Part shown: positions 27,832-36,379 of the stretch, piece by piece
How the letters are laid out: each line of letters opens with the position of its first letter
Position numbering within the stretch: the first letter of the stretch is position 1
Origin: Solirubrobacter deserti
Lineage (GTDB): Bacteria; Actinomycetota; Thermoleophilia; Solirubrobacterales; Solirubrobacteraceae
Assembly: GCF_003344625.1 (NCBI RefSeq)
Contig: NZ_QPKJ02000001.1
Coordinates: forward strand, 310,001 to 374,000
Length of the DNA: 64,000 nt
Direction: 5' to 3'
Made by a program: the position numbers and the translations under genes
The notes under the pieces: model-generated
The model's database searches: none
Seen by the model: the letters and a program-made list of their open reading frames with translations, nothing else
Told to the model about the DNA's origin: nothing

Positions 27832-28886
27832 CCGAGCTGCTCGTCGGTACCAAGAAGGGCCTGTTCGTGCTGGAGGGCGAGCCGGGAGCGGCCTTCGACG
27901 TGACCGCCCGCGCGTTCGCGGGCGAGCCGATCGAGTACGCGATGCGCGACCCGCACTCCGGGCGCACGCTCGCGACGATGACCTCGCCCTGGTACGGGCC
28001 GAAGATCTTCTACACCGACGATCCCGTCGCGGGCGGGTGGGAGCAGGCGCAAGGGCTCGAGCTGCCCGAGGGCGCGCTGGAGCGCATGTGGGTGATCGTG
28101 CCCGACGACGACGGCACGCTGTACGCCGGCGGCGACCCGGGGGTGCTGTTCGCCAGCCACGACGGCGGCGTCACGTGGGAACTCAACCGCACGCTGTGGG
28201 AGCACCCGACCCGGCCGCTGTGGCAGCCGGGCGGCGGCGGGCTGTGCCTGCACTCGATCGCGCCGACGGTCGGCACGCCCGGCCGGCTCGCGCTCGGCAT
28301 CAGCGCCGTCGGCGTCTGGCTCACCGACGACGCGGGTACGTCCTGGCGCCACGGCAACCGCGGCCTGCGCGCCCGCTACCTGCCTGACGATGCACCCGAG
28401 GACACGATCAACCTGTGCGTCCATGACCTCCAGCGCGCGGCCAAGGACCCAGACCGCCTGTTCATGCAGTTCCACGGCGGCGTCTACCGCTCCGACGACG
28501 CGGGCGAGAGCTGGACCGACATCGGCGCCGGGCTGCCGTCCGACTTCGGCTTCCCGCTCGTCCTCGACCCGGCCGACCCGGACTCCGCGTACGTCATTCC
28601 CCTCAAGGGCGCCGAGGACCGCGTCACGCCCGAAGGCCGCGTCGCCGTCTATGAGACGCGCGACGCGGGGGAGAGCTGGACGGCCCGCGGCGACGGCCTG
28701 CCCGCCGAGCACGCCTACCTGACCGTGCTGCGCGAGGCGTTCGACCGCGGCGGCGAGGGCGAGGCCCTCGAGCTCTACTTCGGCGCCACCAGCGGGGACG
28801 TCTTCGGCTCGGGCGACGCGGGCGGGAGCTGGGGCTGCGCGGCCGCTCGGCTCCCGCCCGTGTACTCACTGCGGGTGGCGGCGTGA
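27828..28886 (+). CDS. BNR/sialidase-like beta-propeller protein
   Basis: 352 residues, no signal peptide, so probably cytoplasmic. It opens with LLVGTKKGLFVLEG and has repeated Asp-box/BNR-type turns: SHDGGVTWE, TDDAGTSWR, SDDAGESWT, TRDAGESWT and SGDAGGSWG. This marks a sialidase-fold propeller like the YCF48/glycosyl-hydrolase-type proteins. Sialidase catalytic residues are not evident, so hydrolase activity is doubtful. Its start overlaps the MoaD-like stop (ATGA), implying a joint function. The 3' end overlaps the convergent protease remnant by 21 bases. Confidence 0.8.
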   Translation: MTELLVGTKKGLFVLEGEPGAAFDVTARAFAGEPIEYAMRDPHSGRTLATMTSPWYGPKIFYTDDPVAGGWEQAQGLELPEGALERMWVIVPDDDGTLYAGGDPGVLFASHDGGVTWELNRTLWEHPTRPLWQPGGGGLCLHSIAPTVGTPGRLALGISAVGVWLTDDAGTSWRHGNRGLRARYLPDDAPEDTINLCVHDLQRAAKDPDRLFMQFHGGVYRSDDAGESWTDIGAGLPSDFGFPLVLDPADPDSAYVIPLKGAEDRVTPEGRVAVYETRDAGESWTARGDGLPAEHAYLTVLREAFDRGGEGEALELYFGATSGDVFGSGDAGGSWGCAAARLPPVYSLRVAA

Positions 28887-30226
28887 GCTGACGCGCGCGG
28901 TGGGCTCGGACGTGGTCGCGGTGGTGCCGTCCTCGTTGGTCGCCGCGACCACGACGCGCAGGCGGCGGCCGACGTCGCGGTCGGTCGGCCGGTAGCGGCG
29001 GCGGTCAGCGCGCGGGATCGCCCGCCACGTCGAGCCGGTCAGCCGCTGCCAGCGGTACGTGAACCGCGTCGGCCGGTTGATCCAGGCGCCCTTGGTGGTC
29101 TTCAGGGTCGCGCCGCGCCGGACCGCGCCGATGATCGCCGGGTCGGTCGTGGGCGAGGGGACGGTCACCGGGTCCTCGCCCGCGCCGGCGCCGCCGCTGC
29201 ACGCCGGCGCGATCGTCGCGCACGGCGCCATGAACACCGAGTCGTAGGTGTTCCAGTGCGTGGCCAGGTAGCTGCCGGGCGCGGGCGCCGGGCTGAAGTA
29301 GTCGTCGCGACCGCAGTCGAAGCTGACCGTGATCGCGCCCTCGACCGACGCGCAGTCCGTGCGCAGCTGGCTGGCGGCGCCCTCGTTCTCGGCGTAGCAC
29401 ATCACGTCCACGCCCTGCCAGCAGTGCCCGTAAACCGGTTCTGCTGACCGGCGGGCTGCGTGGAGTGCGGCGCGCCCCACTGCACCGCGCCGAGCGTGTG
29501 CGTGATCTCGTGCAGGAAGCCCTCGGGCCAGAAGCCGTGCGCGCCCGGCCCGGGCACCTCACCGCCGTCGCGGGTGAACAGGACGCCGGTGAGCCCGCCC
29601 CGGTTGTGCGGGTTCTCCGGACCGGGCTGCTCGCCGCCCCCGCCGGTGATCGTCTCCGCCAGCCCGTGGTCGGAGCCGGTTGCGGACAGGTTGTCGGCGA
29701 GCACGATCGCGTTGCGCGGGCCGCCCAGGTCCCCGAGCACGCGCTGCACCGCCTGCGCGACGGCGCGGAAGTTGTCGGCGTACTCCGCGTGCGCGCCGGG
29801 GAGCGCGACGGTCTGGATGTCCACGAACTGGCGGCCGCAGCGCGTGCCCATGTCGAAGCGCAGCGCCTTCGTCCCGCCGGCCTGGGCGCCGAGGTAGCGG
29901 TTGACGAGCGCGACGTTGGCCTGCAGCGCGTCCATCCATCCGCCGGAGCGGTCGGGCCGGTCGGCGGCGTAGGCGTAGACGACCTTGATCTGCGGCGTCT
30001 CGGGCGCGAAGGCGGCGTGCGTGCGGTCGTCGCTCGCCGTGACGTCCCCGCACCAGCTGGTGGGGACACCACCGCCGGCCTGCGCCGCGACGGCGACGCT
30101 GCGGCGCAGGTCCAGGTCCGGGAGGTCGTCGCGCGTCTCGCCGTGGACGGTGGTCGTCGGCGCTTTCGGGGCGAAGACCACCGGCGCCGCGAGGGCGGCG
30201 AGCAGGAGCAGCGTGGAGCGGAGCAT
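28866..30226 (-). pseudogene. Secreted metzincin-type metalloprotease, frameshifted
   Basis: The 5' part (30226 to about 29432) encodes a signal peptide, a protease-like domain and the zinc motif HEITHTLGAVQWG, then runs to a TGA at 29402-29404 in the wrong frame. The matching 3' part, in the other frame, starts at YGHCWQGVDVMCYAE (the Met-turn region is DVMCY), followed by Cys-rich protease residues and an Ig-like repeat tail (about 200 residues). The switch maps to 29428-29434, near a run of three A on the plus strand, and fits loss of one base. Either a real lesion, a programmed shift or a sequencing error. Confidence 0.75.
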
Positions 30227-30229
30227 GGC

Positions 30230-30583
30230 CTACGGCCGGGCGCCGAAGTTCGCGGTGACGGTCGCGCCCGAGGCCGGGTCCTTCGGCACGCCGAGGCGGA
30301 CGCCGAAGCCGATCTCGCGGTAGTTGCGCTTGACGATCGTCCGGCGATGGGCGGGCGAGTCCATCCACGCCTCCATCGTCCGGCGCGGGGTGGCGAGCGT
30401 GCCGGTGCCCCAGGCGAGGTTCTCGCCGAGCGACCAGCCGTCGTCGCGGCGCGCGTAGCCCGCGGCGAGGATGCGGTCGACGAACGTCTCGCCGCCGTTC
30501 TCGTGGCTGAAGTAGCCCTTCTGGACCATCTCGTCGGAGTGGCGACTGGCCGCTCGTCCGAGCCGGGCGTTCTCTTTCAACAT
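30230..30583 (-). CDS. CAP/SCP-domain protein lacking N-terminus and signal peptide
   Basis: 117 residues from the ATG at 30583, which has GGAGG upstream. It contains most of a CAP domain: ASRHSDEMVQKGYFSH, GENLAWGTG, TMEAWMDSPAHRRTIVKRNY and EIGFGVRLG, with His and Glu of the CAP cavity present. Relatives are secreted and begin with a signal peptide plus a first helix (NxxRxxxGL); neither is found in frame upstream, so this copy is N-terminally truncated or recently re-started. It lies three bases upstream of the frameshifted protease on the same strand. Confidence 0.7.
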   Translation of the reverse strand: MLKENARLGRAASRHSDEMVQKGYFSHENGGETFVDRILAAGYARRDDGWSLGENLAWGTGTLATPRRTMEAWMDSPAHRRTIVKRNYREIGFGVRLGVPKDPASGATVTANFGARP

Positions 30584-30658
30584 GTGGCCTCCGGGAACTC
30601 GACTGGACGTTCCTCCTGCAGGCCATAACGCGTCCAGGCCCCGAAACTTCGTGCCGAC

Positions 30659-32092
30659 CTACGCCACCACGGCGACCTCGGATTCGAGGTTTGCGGCGGC
30701 GCCGAGCAGAATGGATTGAGTCGCTTCGAACCGTTCTTGGGCTTCTGCCGCAGTACTCCCGATTGCGGTCATTCCCATCCGCCCCAGCTCGGTGAGGGCG
30801 CTGAGCATGTGGAACACCACCCCGCGGCCGTCAGGATCCAGACCCGGTCGATCCGCAAGAGCGAACAACGCACCGTCCCCGAGCGCGGACAGACGAGGTG
30901 AAGCGAGGTAGTCGGTCGCCACGTAGTGGCGGATCGCGCCGTCCGGCGCGCGGAAGACGCCCGCCCGCGGGTCGTAGCTTCCACCCGTCACCAGCTCGAG
31001 CGCGTACAGCGGGTGCGTCGTCGCGCCCTTGCGCAGGTTGATCTCGATCGCGTACGCGCTCCAGCTGCCCGAGCGGTTGCGGCCGACGATGAAGTCGATC
31101 GCCGCGCGGCCGATCGCGCCCTCGGCCACGAGCAGCGCGCCGATCCGCTCGGCGGCCTCGGTGATCAGGCCCGAGTACGCGGGCTCGGCCGGGAAGCGGC
31201 AGCCGACGCAGCGGTCGCCGTCCAGCAGCTGGTCGTGGGTGGAGACGACGCGCGCGCCGTCGGCCGAGAGCTCGAGCTGGACGCTCGGGCTGCGCAGCTC
31301 GCGCGCGACGATCCGCTCCTCGACGACGCCGCCGCCGCGCTCGAGGCGCTCGAAGTACTCGTGCAGCGTGACGTTCGGCGCCTGCAGGCGCATCGCGTCC
31401 ACGCGCTCGGCGATTCGCAGCAGCTCCGCGCGCGTGCCGGTGCGCCCGATCCCGCGCAGCTCGACGATCGCGTTGCCCTCGCCGGACACGCCGTCGTCGA
31501 GCTTGACGACGACCTGCCCGATCCGCGGCCGGACCGACCGCAGCCGGGCGATCGCGGCGATCACGTCCGCGCGCGAGCGCACGTGCTCGACGCCGAGCGG
31601 GTGCGCGACACCCGCGCGCGCGAACAGCTCCCGCCCGCCGCTCTTGGTCCCGAGGTAGGCGAGCGCGGGGTGCGCGCCCTGGACGGGGACGCCGAGCTCG
31701 GCGCCGAGCGCGAACTCCAGCTCGGTCGTGATGTACGGGACGAGGTGCGCGTCCTGGTGGTCGGTGATCTCCCAGCGGATGCGGGTGAGCAGCGTCGGGC
31801 GCTCGAGCAGCTTGGCCGAGAGCGGGCGCAGCGACGGGTCGTCGGCGCTGAGCATCGTCAGGCGGTTGCGGGCGTCCTCGCGGATGTCGGCGGGCAGCAG
31901 GCCGAGGTAGTACTCGACGATCTCCTGAGCGACCGGCATCGACGTGACGTAGACCACGCGGACGTGGCGTTCTCGCAGCCGCAGCAGCAGGCACAGCAGG
32001 CGTTCTTCGTACGCCTGCGTCTCCGCCGGGGGCTCGTGGAACTTCTCGATCGTCCGGGACGGGACGACCACGACCGTCGTGGCTCTCCTCAT
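30659..32092 (-). CDS. PGM1-like ATP-grasp peptide ligase
   Basis: 477 residues. The family is recognised from the N-terminal TTVVVVPSRTIEKFHEPPAE, the pre-ATP-grasp YLGTKSGGRELFARAGV, the ATP-grasp VVVKLDDGVSGEGNAIV and the metal-binding AYAIEINLRKGATTHPL, plus a C-terminal PGM1_C-like segment. PGM1 of the pheganomycin pathway ligates a carboxylate to peptides using ATP. No other natural-product genes surround it here, so its substrate is unknown. The next gene is divergent, with 84 bases between. Confidence 0.82.
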   Translation of the reverse strand: MRRATTVVVVPSRTIEKFHEPPAETQAYEERLLCLLLRLRERHVRVVYVTSMPVAQEIVEYYLGLLPADIREDARNRLTMLSADDPSLRPLSAKLLERPTLLTRIRWEITDHQDAHLVPYITTELEFALGAELGVPVQGAHPALAYLGTKSGGRELFARAGVAHPLGVEHVRSRADVIAAIARLRSVRPRIGQVVVKLDDGVSGEGNAIVELRGIGRTGTRAELLRIAERVDAMRLQAPNVTLHEYFERLERGGGVVEERIVARELRSPSVQLELSADGARVVSTHDQLLDGDRCVGCRFPAEPAYSGLITEAAERIGALLVAEGAIGRAAIDFIVGRNRSGSWSAYAIEINLRKGATTHPLYALELVTGGSYDPRAGVFRAPDGAIRHYVATDYLASPRLSALGDGALFALADRPGLDPDGRGVVFHMLSALTELGRMGMTAIGSTAAEAQERFEATQSILLGAAANLESEVAVVA

Positions 32093-32176
32093 GGCGCGCG
32101 GAAATATGACGACTCGTCGAGGCGCTGCCTAGCCCACCAAGGGATAAATGTTCACACCGCCGCGTACCCTGGACGA

Positions 32177-32617
32177 ATGGATGCCCGGGCGATGCTGGCG
32201 GTGGCCCTCGAAGAGGCCCGGATCGGCCGTGCAGAGGACGGAATCCCGATCGGCGCGGCGCTGTTTTCCCGCGACGGTGAGCTGCTCGGGCGCGGGCACA
32301 ACCGGCGCGTCCAGGACGACGATCCGTCGGTCCACGGCGAGACCGACGCGTTCCGGGCGGCCGGACGGAGACGCTCGTATCGCGACACGGTGATGGTCAC
32401 CACTTTGTCGCCGTGCTGGTACTGCTCAGGGCTCGTCCGCCAGTTCGGCATCTCGGCCGTGGTCATCGGCGAGTCGCGTACGTTTGCCGGCGGGGCCGCG
32501 TGGCTGCGAGAGTCGGGTGTAGAGGTGATCGACCTGGACTCGACCGAGTGCTACGAGCTGCTGCAGGGTTTCATCGCCGAGCACCCTGAGGTCTGGAACG
32601 AGGACATCGGGGAGTGA
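32177..32617 (+). CDS. Cytosine deaminase, yeast Fcy1-like
   Basis: 146 residues. A zinc-dependent CDA-fold deaminase: the catalytic His-Glu motif is VHGETDAF and the Cys pair is TTLSPCWYCSG. The C-terminus WNEDIGE closely matches the tail of the yeast cytosine deaminase (WFEDIGE), and VVIGE plus the spacing also agree, so free cytosine to uracil is the best guess; guanine or other base deamination cannot be excluded. The start is ATG at 32177; TACCCT lies seven bases upstream. The stop overlaps the next gene (GTGA). Confidence 0.85.
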   Translation: MDARAMLAVALEEARIGRAEDGIPIGAALFSRDGELLGRGHNRRVQDDDPSVHGETDAFRAAGRRRSYRDTVMVTTLSPCWYCSGLVRQFGISAVVIGESRTFAGGAAWLRESGVEVIDLDSTECYELLQGFIAEHPEVWNEDIGE

Positions 32618-33201
32618 TCGCGGCGGCGCTGATCTCGCTGGCGGCCGCCTGCCCGGCGGAGACGCCGGCCGCGATGCGGCTGGAGGGCGTGCCGCCGGTG
32701 CTGGTCTCCGGCCGCTCGTACACCGCTTCGCTGGCGCCGACCGGCGTGGGGGAGGCGACGGGGGCGGGGTGGACGCTCGGCGTGTTCGACCGGCTCGGGC
32801 GCGGGTGGAAGGCCGACCTGCCTTCGCTCGGGTTCCAGCAGGCGTTCAGCGTCGGGCTGACGGGGGCGCCGTACGCGGTGTCGGCGACCTACGCGGAGCC
32901 GTCGTGCACGCGGACGCTCTCCGTATCGGCCGCGGTGGAACGGCGGGTGCTCGCCGTGGCCGACTGCCGGCGCGGTGTGAGCGAGCCGCGGACGCTCGTC
33001 GTGGGCTGCGACGGGCGTCGTGTGCGGGTGCGCGGGTTGAGCTGGCGCGGGTGGAACGAGGACGTGGCGGTGGGGACGGGCGCGGGCGGCGCGCGCGTGC
33101 GGCTGTCGCGGCCGCAGGAGTGCGTCGCGGTCGACGGCTTCATCTATACCCGGGCGCGCGTTGACGGGCGCCGCTACGTGCTCGACTGCCCGATCGTTTG
33201 A
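32614..33201 (+). CDS. Predicted secreted protein of unknown function
   Basis: 195 residues, GTG start in a four-base overlap with the deaminase gene. The first 12 residues are hydrophobic (AAALISLAAACPAE) and could be a short signal or lipoprotein-like segment ending at Cys. The body is beta-rich with five further Cys and a second module LVVGCDGRRVRVRGLSWRG. I recognise no family. Confidence 0.6.
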   Translation: MIAAALISLAAACPAETPAAMRLEGVPPVLVSGRSYTASLAPTGVGEATGAGWTLGVFDRLGRGWKADLPSLGFQQAFSVGLTGAPYAVSATYAEPSCTRTLSVSAAVERRVLAVADCRRGVSEPRTLVVGCDGRRVRVRGLSWRGWNEDVAVGTGAGGARVRLSRPQECVAVDGFIYTRARVDGRRYVLDCPIV

Positions 33202-33270
33202 GTTTGCGCACGGGTTTCCGTGCGAAACGTTCGCTGGAAGTGAAGCGGTTCGTCTCTCAGGCTGGGGCGC

Positions 33271-34005
33271 ATGGTCTTCGCTCCGCTGCTCGCCGCGCCT
33301 GTCCTGATGTGGCTCGCCTCCTGGGTCGAGCGACGCCTCGGCCCGGCCGTCGGCGGGGCGGTGGCGGCGATGCCGTTCGCGATCACGCTCATCGTGGTCG
33401 CGCTGGGCGCTGAAGGGCCGGCGGTGGCGGAGAGCGCGGCGGCGCACGTGGTGGCGCAGGTGGCGTTCGCGGTCGCCTTCGCGCGGGTGATCGTGCGGCG
33501 CGGCTCCTTGCTCGGAGTCGCGGCGGCGGCGGTCGCGTTCGCCGCCGTCTCGCTGCTCGTCGCCCTCGTCCCGGCGTGGGTGGCGATCGCCTGCGCGGTC
33601 CCGGCGCTGCTGGCGAAGATCAAGGTGCCAGGCACCTCGAGGTTCGAGGGCGAGCCGCTCGACGCGCGGGTCGGCGCGGGGGTCGTGACCGCGATCGTGG
33701 GCTGCGCGCTGGTGGTCGCCGAGGTGTCGGGGCCGGAGCTGGCGGGAATCGTGGCCGCGTTCCCGACGCTCAGCGCGACGTTCGCTCTGCTGGTCGCTCG
33801 CTCGCGGGGCGTCGCGGCGGCCGCGAGCGCCTTGGGCGGGCTGATCGTCGGGCTGCGCGGCTACCTCGCGTTCTGCGTGGTGGTCGCGGTGACGGGCTCG
33901 GTCGTGCTCGGGCTGCTGGCGGTCGCCGCGATGAATGTCACGGCCGCGTGGAGTCTGAGGTTGCATGTCACTTCCGCAGATCGTGGACGAGCAGAGCTGG
34001 CGTGA
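33271..34005 (+). CDS. Multi-pass membrane protein of unknown function
   Basis: 244 residues, about seven hydrophobic helices separated by short loops (helices near 3-18, 25-45, 60-75, 80-105, 130-150, 155-180, 190-220). No transport or enzyme motif is visible. A short charged stretch KIKVPGTSRFEGEPL follows helix 4. Its 3' end overlaps the DUF899 gene by 41 bases, an unusually long overlap suggesting co-transcription. Confidence 0.65.
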   Translation: MVFAPLLAAPVLMWLASWVERRLGPAVGGAVAAMPFAITLIVVALGAEGPAVAESAAAHVVAQVAFAVAFARVIVRRGSLLGVAAAAVAFAAVSLLVALVPAWVAIACAVPALLAKIKVPGTSRFEGEPLDARVGAGVVTAIVGCALVVAEVSGPELAGIVAAFPTLSATFALLVARSRGVAAAASALGGLIVGLRGYLAFCVVVAVTGSVVLGLLAVAAMNVTAAWSLRLHVTSADRGRAELA

Positions 34006-34609
34006 GGCCAACGGCGCGCTGATCGAGAAGGAGAAGGCGGCGACGCGAGCGCGCGACGCGCTCGCCGCCGAGCGCCGGCGGCAGCCGATGACGGCCTTCC
34101 GGACGGACTTCGCGTTCGACGGGCCCTCCGGGCGGTTGACCTTCCTCGACCTGTTCGAGGGCCGGCCGCAGTTGATCCTCTACCACTTCTGGTTCCCCGA
34201 GGACGGCGAGCCGTGCGGCGGCTGCTCGATGTTCACCGACCAGGTGTCCGAGCTCGCCCACCTGCACGCGCGTGACGTGTCGTTCGCGCTGGTCTCGCGC
34301 GCGCCGCAGGAGCGGATCGCGGCCTACAAGGCGCGGATGGGGTGGAGCGTGCCGTGGTACACGGACGACCTGTCGTTCCAGCAGGCGTGCGGGACGACGG
34401 AGTACTTCCGGCTGCAGGTCTTCCTGCGTGCCGGGGAGCGCGCGTTTCTCACCTACGAGACGCGCGGGCGCGGCGTCGAGGCGCTCGGGTCGGTGTGGAC
34501 GTTCCTCGACCTGGTGCCGTTCGGCCGCCAGGAGGAGTGGGAGGACACCCCGGCGGGGCGGCCGCAGGAGCCGCCCTACCAGTGGTGGCGCAAGAAGGAC
34601 GAGTACTAG
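33965..34609 (+). CDS. DUF899-family thioredoxin-like protein
   Basis: 214 residues. The family is recognised by LILYHFWFPEDGEPCGGCSM, FALVSRAPQERI, WYTDDLSFQQACGTTEYFRL and the C-terminal TWTFLDLVPFGRQE-type ending with a WWRKKDEY tail. DUF899 proteins have a thioredoxin-like fold; the GEPCGGCSM site contains a CxxC pair that could be redox active. The exact reaction is not established. The gene is followed by three stem-loops. Confidence 0.82.
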   Translation: MSLPQIVDEQSWREANGALIEKEKAATRARDALAAERRRQPMTAFRTDFAFDGPSGRLTFLDLFEGRPQLILYHFWFPEDGEPCGGCSMFTDQVSELAHLHARDVSFALVSRAPQERIAAYKARMGWSVPWYTDDLSFQQACGTTEYFRLQVFLRAGERAFLTYETRGRGVEALGSVWTFLDLVPFGRQEEWEDTPAGRPQEPPYQWWRKKDEY

Positions 34610-34679
34610 GCGCCCGATGGGCGCGGCCGGCTTCGCCGGCGCGTGCCCATTCCGGCTGCAGCATCGCTTCGCGGATGCT
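34610..34679. terminator. Cluster of three stem-loops between convergent genes
   Basis: Three hairpins fill the gap between the convergent DUF899 and GNAT genes: GCGCCC-GAT-GGGCGC (34610-34624), GCCGGC-TTC-GCCGGC (34626-34640) and AGCATC...GATGCT (34660-34679). The first begins at the last base before position 34611, right after the stop. There is no U-rich tract, as usual for high-GC terminators. Bidirectional termination is inferred. Confidence 0.6.
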
Positions 34680-35129
34680 CTATGCGAGCTTCGCGCCGAG
34701 GAACAGCGTGCGGCCGGGCGGCTTGGGCTCGAGCTTGAAGCCGAGGCTCGTGTAGAGGCCGATCGCGTGCGTGTTCTGCTCGTTGACGTCGAGCTCGATG
34801 CGCTGGCAGCCGCGCTCGCGGGCGCGGTCGATCGCGGCCTGGGTGAGCGCCTTGCCCAGGCCCGTGCCGCGCGCGCGGTCCTTCACATAGACGTCTTCGA
34901 GCCAGCAGTCCTCCGTGCCCGTCCAGGCCGAGAGACGGAAGCGGATCTGGGCCAGGCCGTCGGTGCCCGCGAGCAGGAACTCCGTGTTCGGGTCCTCGAG
35001 CAGCTTGGCGGCGGTCGTCCGGAACGTCTCGTCGGACGGCGTCGTCGAGTTCCACCAGTCGCGGAAGCCGATCAGCAGGTCGGTGACGGTGTCCAGGTCC
35101 TCCGGCCCGGCGGTGCGGATGTCAGGCAT
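34680..35129 (-). CDS. GNAT-family N-acetyltransferase
   Basis: 149 residues, single GNAT domain. The acetyl-CoA signature is DVYVKDRARGTGLGKALTQA, followed by RGCQRIELDVNEQN and the ALGLYTSLGF-type motif HAIGLYTSLGFKLEP. The substrate cannot be assigned. Its ATG shares one base with the stop of the upstream PPOX-like gene (TGATG), so the two are translationally coupled. Confidence 0.85.
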   Translation of the reverse strand: MPDIRTAGPEDLDTVTDLLIGFRDWWNSTTPSDETFRTTAAKLLEDPNTEFLLAGTDGLAQIRFRLSAWTGTEDCWLEDVYVKDRARGTGLGKALTQAAIDRARERGCQRIELDVNEQNTHAIGLYTSLGFKLEPKPPGRTLFLGAKLA

Positions 35130-35548
35130 CAGAAGCCGCGCACCTTGGTCAGCTCGATGTCGACGGCGACGCTGTACTCGGCCGCGAACGCCTCCGGCGT
35201 CATCTTCAGGCTGCTCAGGCTGCGCTGGTACTTCTCGACGTACGCCGCGTCCTCGTGCGCGGGCTCGCTCGAACCGACGATGGTCGCCCGGCCGTTGAGC
35301 ACGACGATGTCACCGCCGGTCTCCGTGCCGCGGAAGTTCAGCGACACCCTCGGGTTGCTCTCGATCGTCTTCACGCGCAAGCTCTTCGGGAGGGTGTACA
35401 GGCGGACGTTGGTCGCGCCGTCCCACAGGAACCACACCGGGTTCGGGACGGGTTGCCCGCCGGGCGTGACCGTCGTCAGCCACACCACCTCGTCCTCTCG
35501 GAGATGGCGAGCGGCGCGTTGTCCGAAGTCCGTGGCCTCATCGATCAT
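35129..35548 (-). CDS. Pyridoxamine-5'-phosphate-oxidase-fold protein (TIGR03667-like)
   Basis: 139 residues from the ATG at 35546-35548. The FMN/F420-binding split-barrel is recognised by VVWLTTVTPGGQPVPNPVWF, LPKSLRVKTIESNPRVSLNF and VVLNGRATIV. Members close to mycobacterial Rv3369 bind F420 or flavin and reduce unknown substrates. It is coupled to the GNAT gene downstream and starts 24 bases from the divergent secreted protein gene. Confidence 0.8.
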   Translation of the reverse strand: MIDEATDFGQRAARHLREDEVVWLTTVTPGGQPVPNPVWFLWDGATNVRLYTLPKSLRVKTIESNPRVSLNFRGTETGGDIVVLNGRATIVGSSEPAHEDAAYVEKYQRSLSSLKMTPEAFAAEYSVAVDIELTKVRGF

Positions 35549-35571
35549 CAACTGATCGTAAGGTCCCGGGC

Positions 35572-36375
35572 ATGCGAGCGATCGTCGCGGCGCTGGTCGC
35601 GTTCCTGGCTGCGGCCGCTCCGGCGCTCGCGCACGACTCGCTGGCGCCCGCCGGGGCGGACCACAACTGGCTGCCCGACGAGGAGTGGGTGCACCGGCAC
35701 TGGGTGCCGTTCGACGAGCGCGCCCTCGAATCCGCGCTGCGGTTGCGGCCGGGGCAGCTGGAGGCGTATCTCTACAACGACCATCACACGGTGGCCGCGC
35801 TGGCCCGTGCGCGGGGGATGGAGTTGGACCCGCTCGTGGCTCGCCTGGCGCCATCGTCGCCGCTGTTGCGCGAGCGCACGGTGCGCGTGCTGACCCAGGG
35901 CCATCTCGCGCAGCACCTGTTCTTCCACGTCTTCCACGGGTTGGATCTGCACCCGCACGCTGAGGACGTGTTCGGCATGCCCGCGGACGCGTACCGGGCG
36001 TTGCGCGAAGAGGGCGCGAGCTACGCGGAGATCGCGCGCGAGGGCGACGTGCCGGTGGCGCGGCTGCGCGCGCACGCGCGGAAGATGCTCGCGGCCGACC
36101 GGCGGGACGGTGTCGCGCGCGGGGAGGCCGTGGCGGCGTCCTCGGCCCGGGTGCAGGCGCGTGCGCTGCGGCGGCTCGACTGCTGGCTGACCCGTCCCGC
36201 CCCCGCGCTTGACCCCGGCAATCCGTACGGCAAGAATCGCTTCCTGCACGGTTCGCACGCGGCGGGCTGGCCGGGGACGGCCGCCGAGCGGCGCGCGGAC
36301 GATCGGCGGGTCGAGCGCTTCCGGCGCGGGCTGATGCGTGCGTGCTGGCCGCATCCGAAGGCGTGGAAGGAGTGA
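35572..36375 (+). CDS. Secreted His-rich protein of unknown function
   Basis: 267 residues, signal peptide 1-20 ending ALA-HD. The mature protein is rich in His and Trp: DHNWLPDEEWVHRHWVPFDE near the N-terminus and GHLAQHLFFHVFHGLDLHPH (about 109-128). The spacing of His suggests metal or haem binding, but no known motif matches. It is followed four bases later by a second secreted gene with His-rich ends, so they probably form an operon. Confidence 0.65.
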   Translation: MRAIVAALVAFLAAAAPALAHDSLAPAGADHNWLPDEEWVHRHWVPFDERALESALRLRPGQLEAYLYNDHHTVAALARARGMELDPLVARLAPSSPLLRERTVRVLTQGHLAQHLFFHVFHGLDLHPHAEDVFGMPADAYRALREEGASYAEIAREGDVPVARLRAHARKMLAADRRDGVARGEAVAASSARVQARALRRLDCWLTRPAPALDPGNPYGKNRFLHGSHAAGWPGTAAERRADDRRVERFRRGLMRACWPHPKAWKE

Positions 36376-36379
36376 GGAC

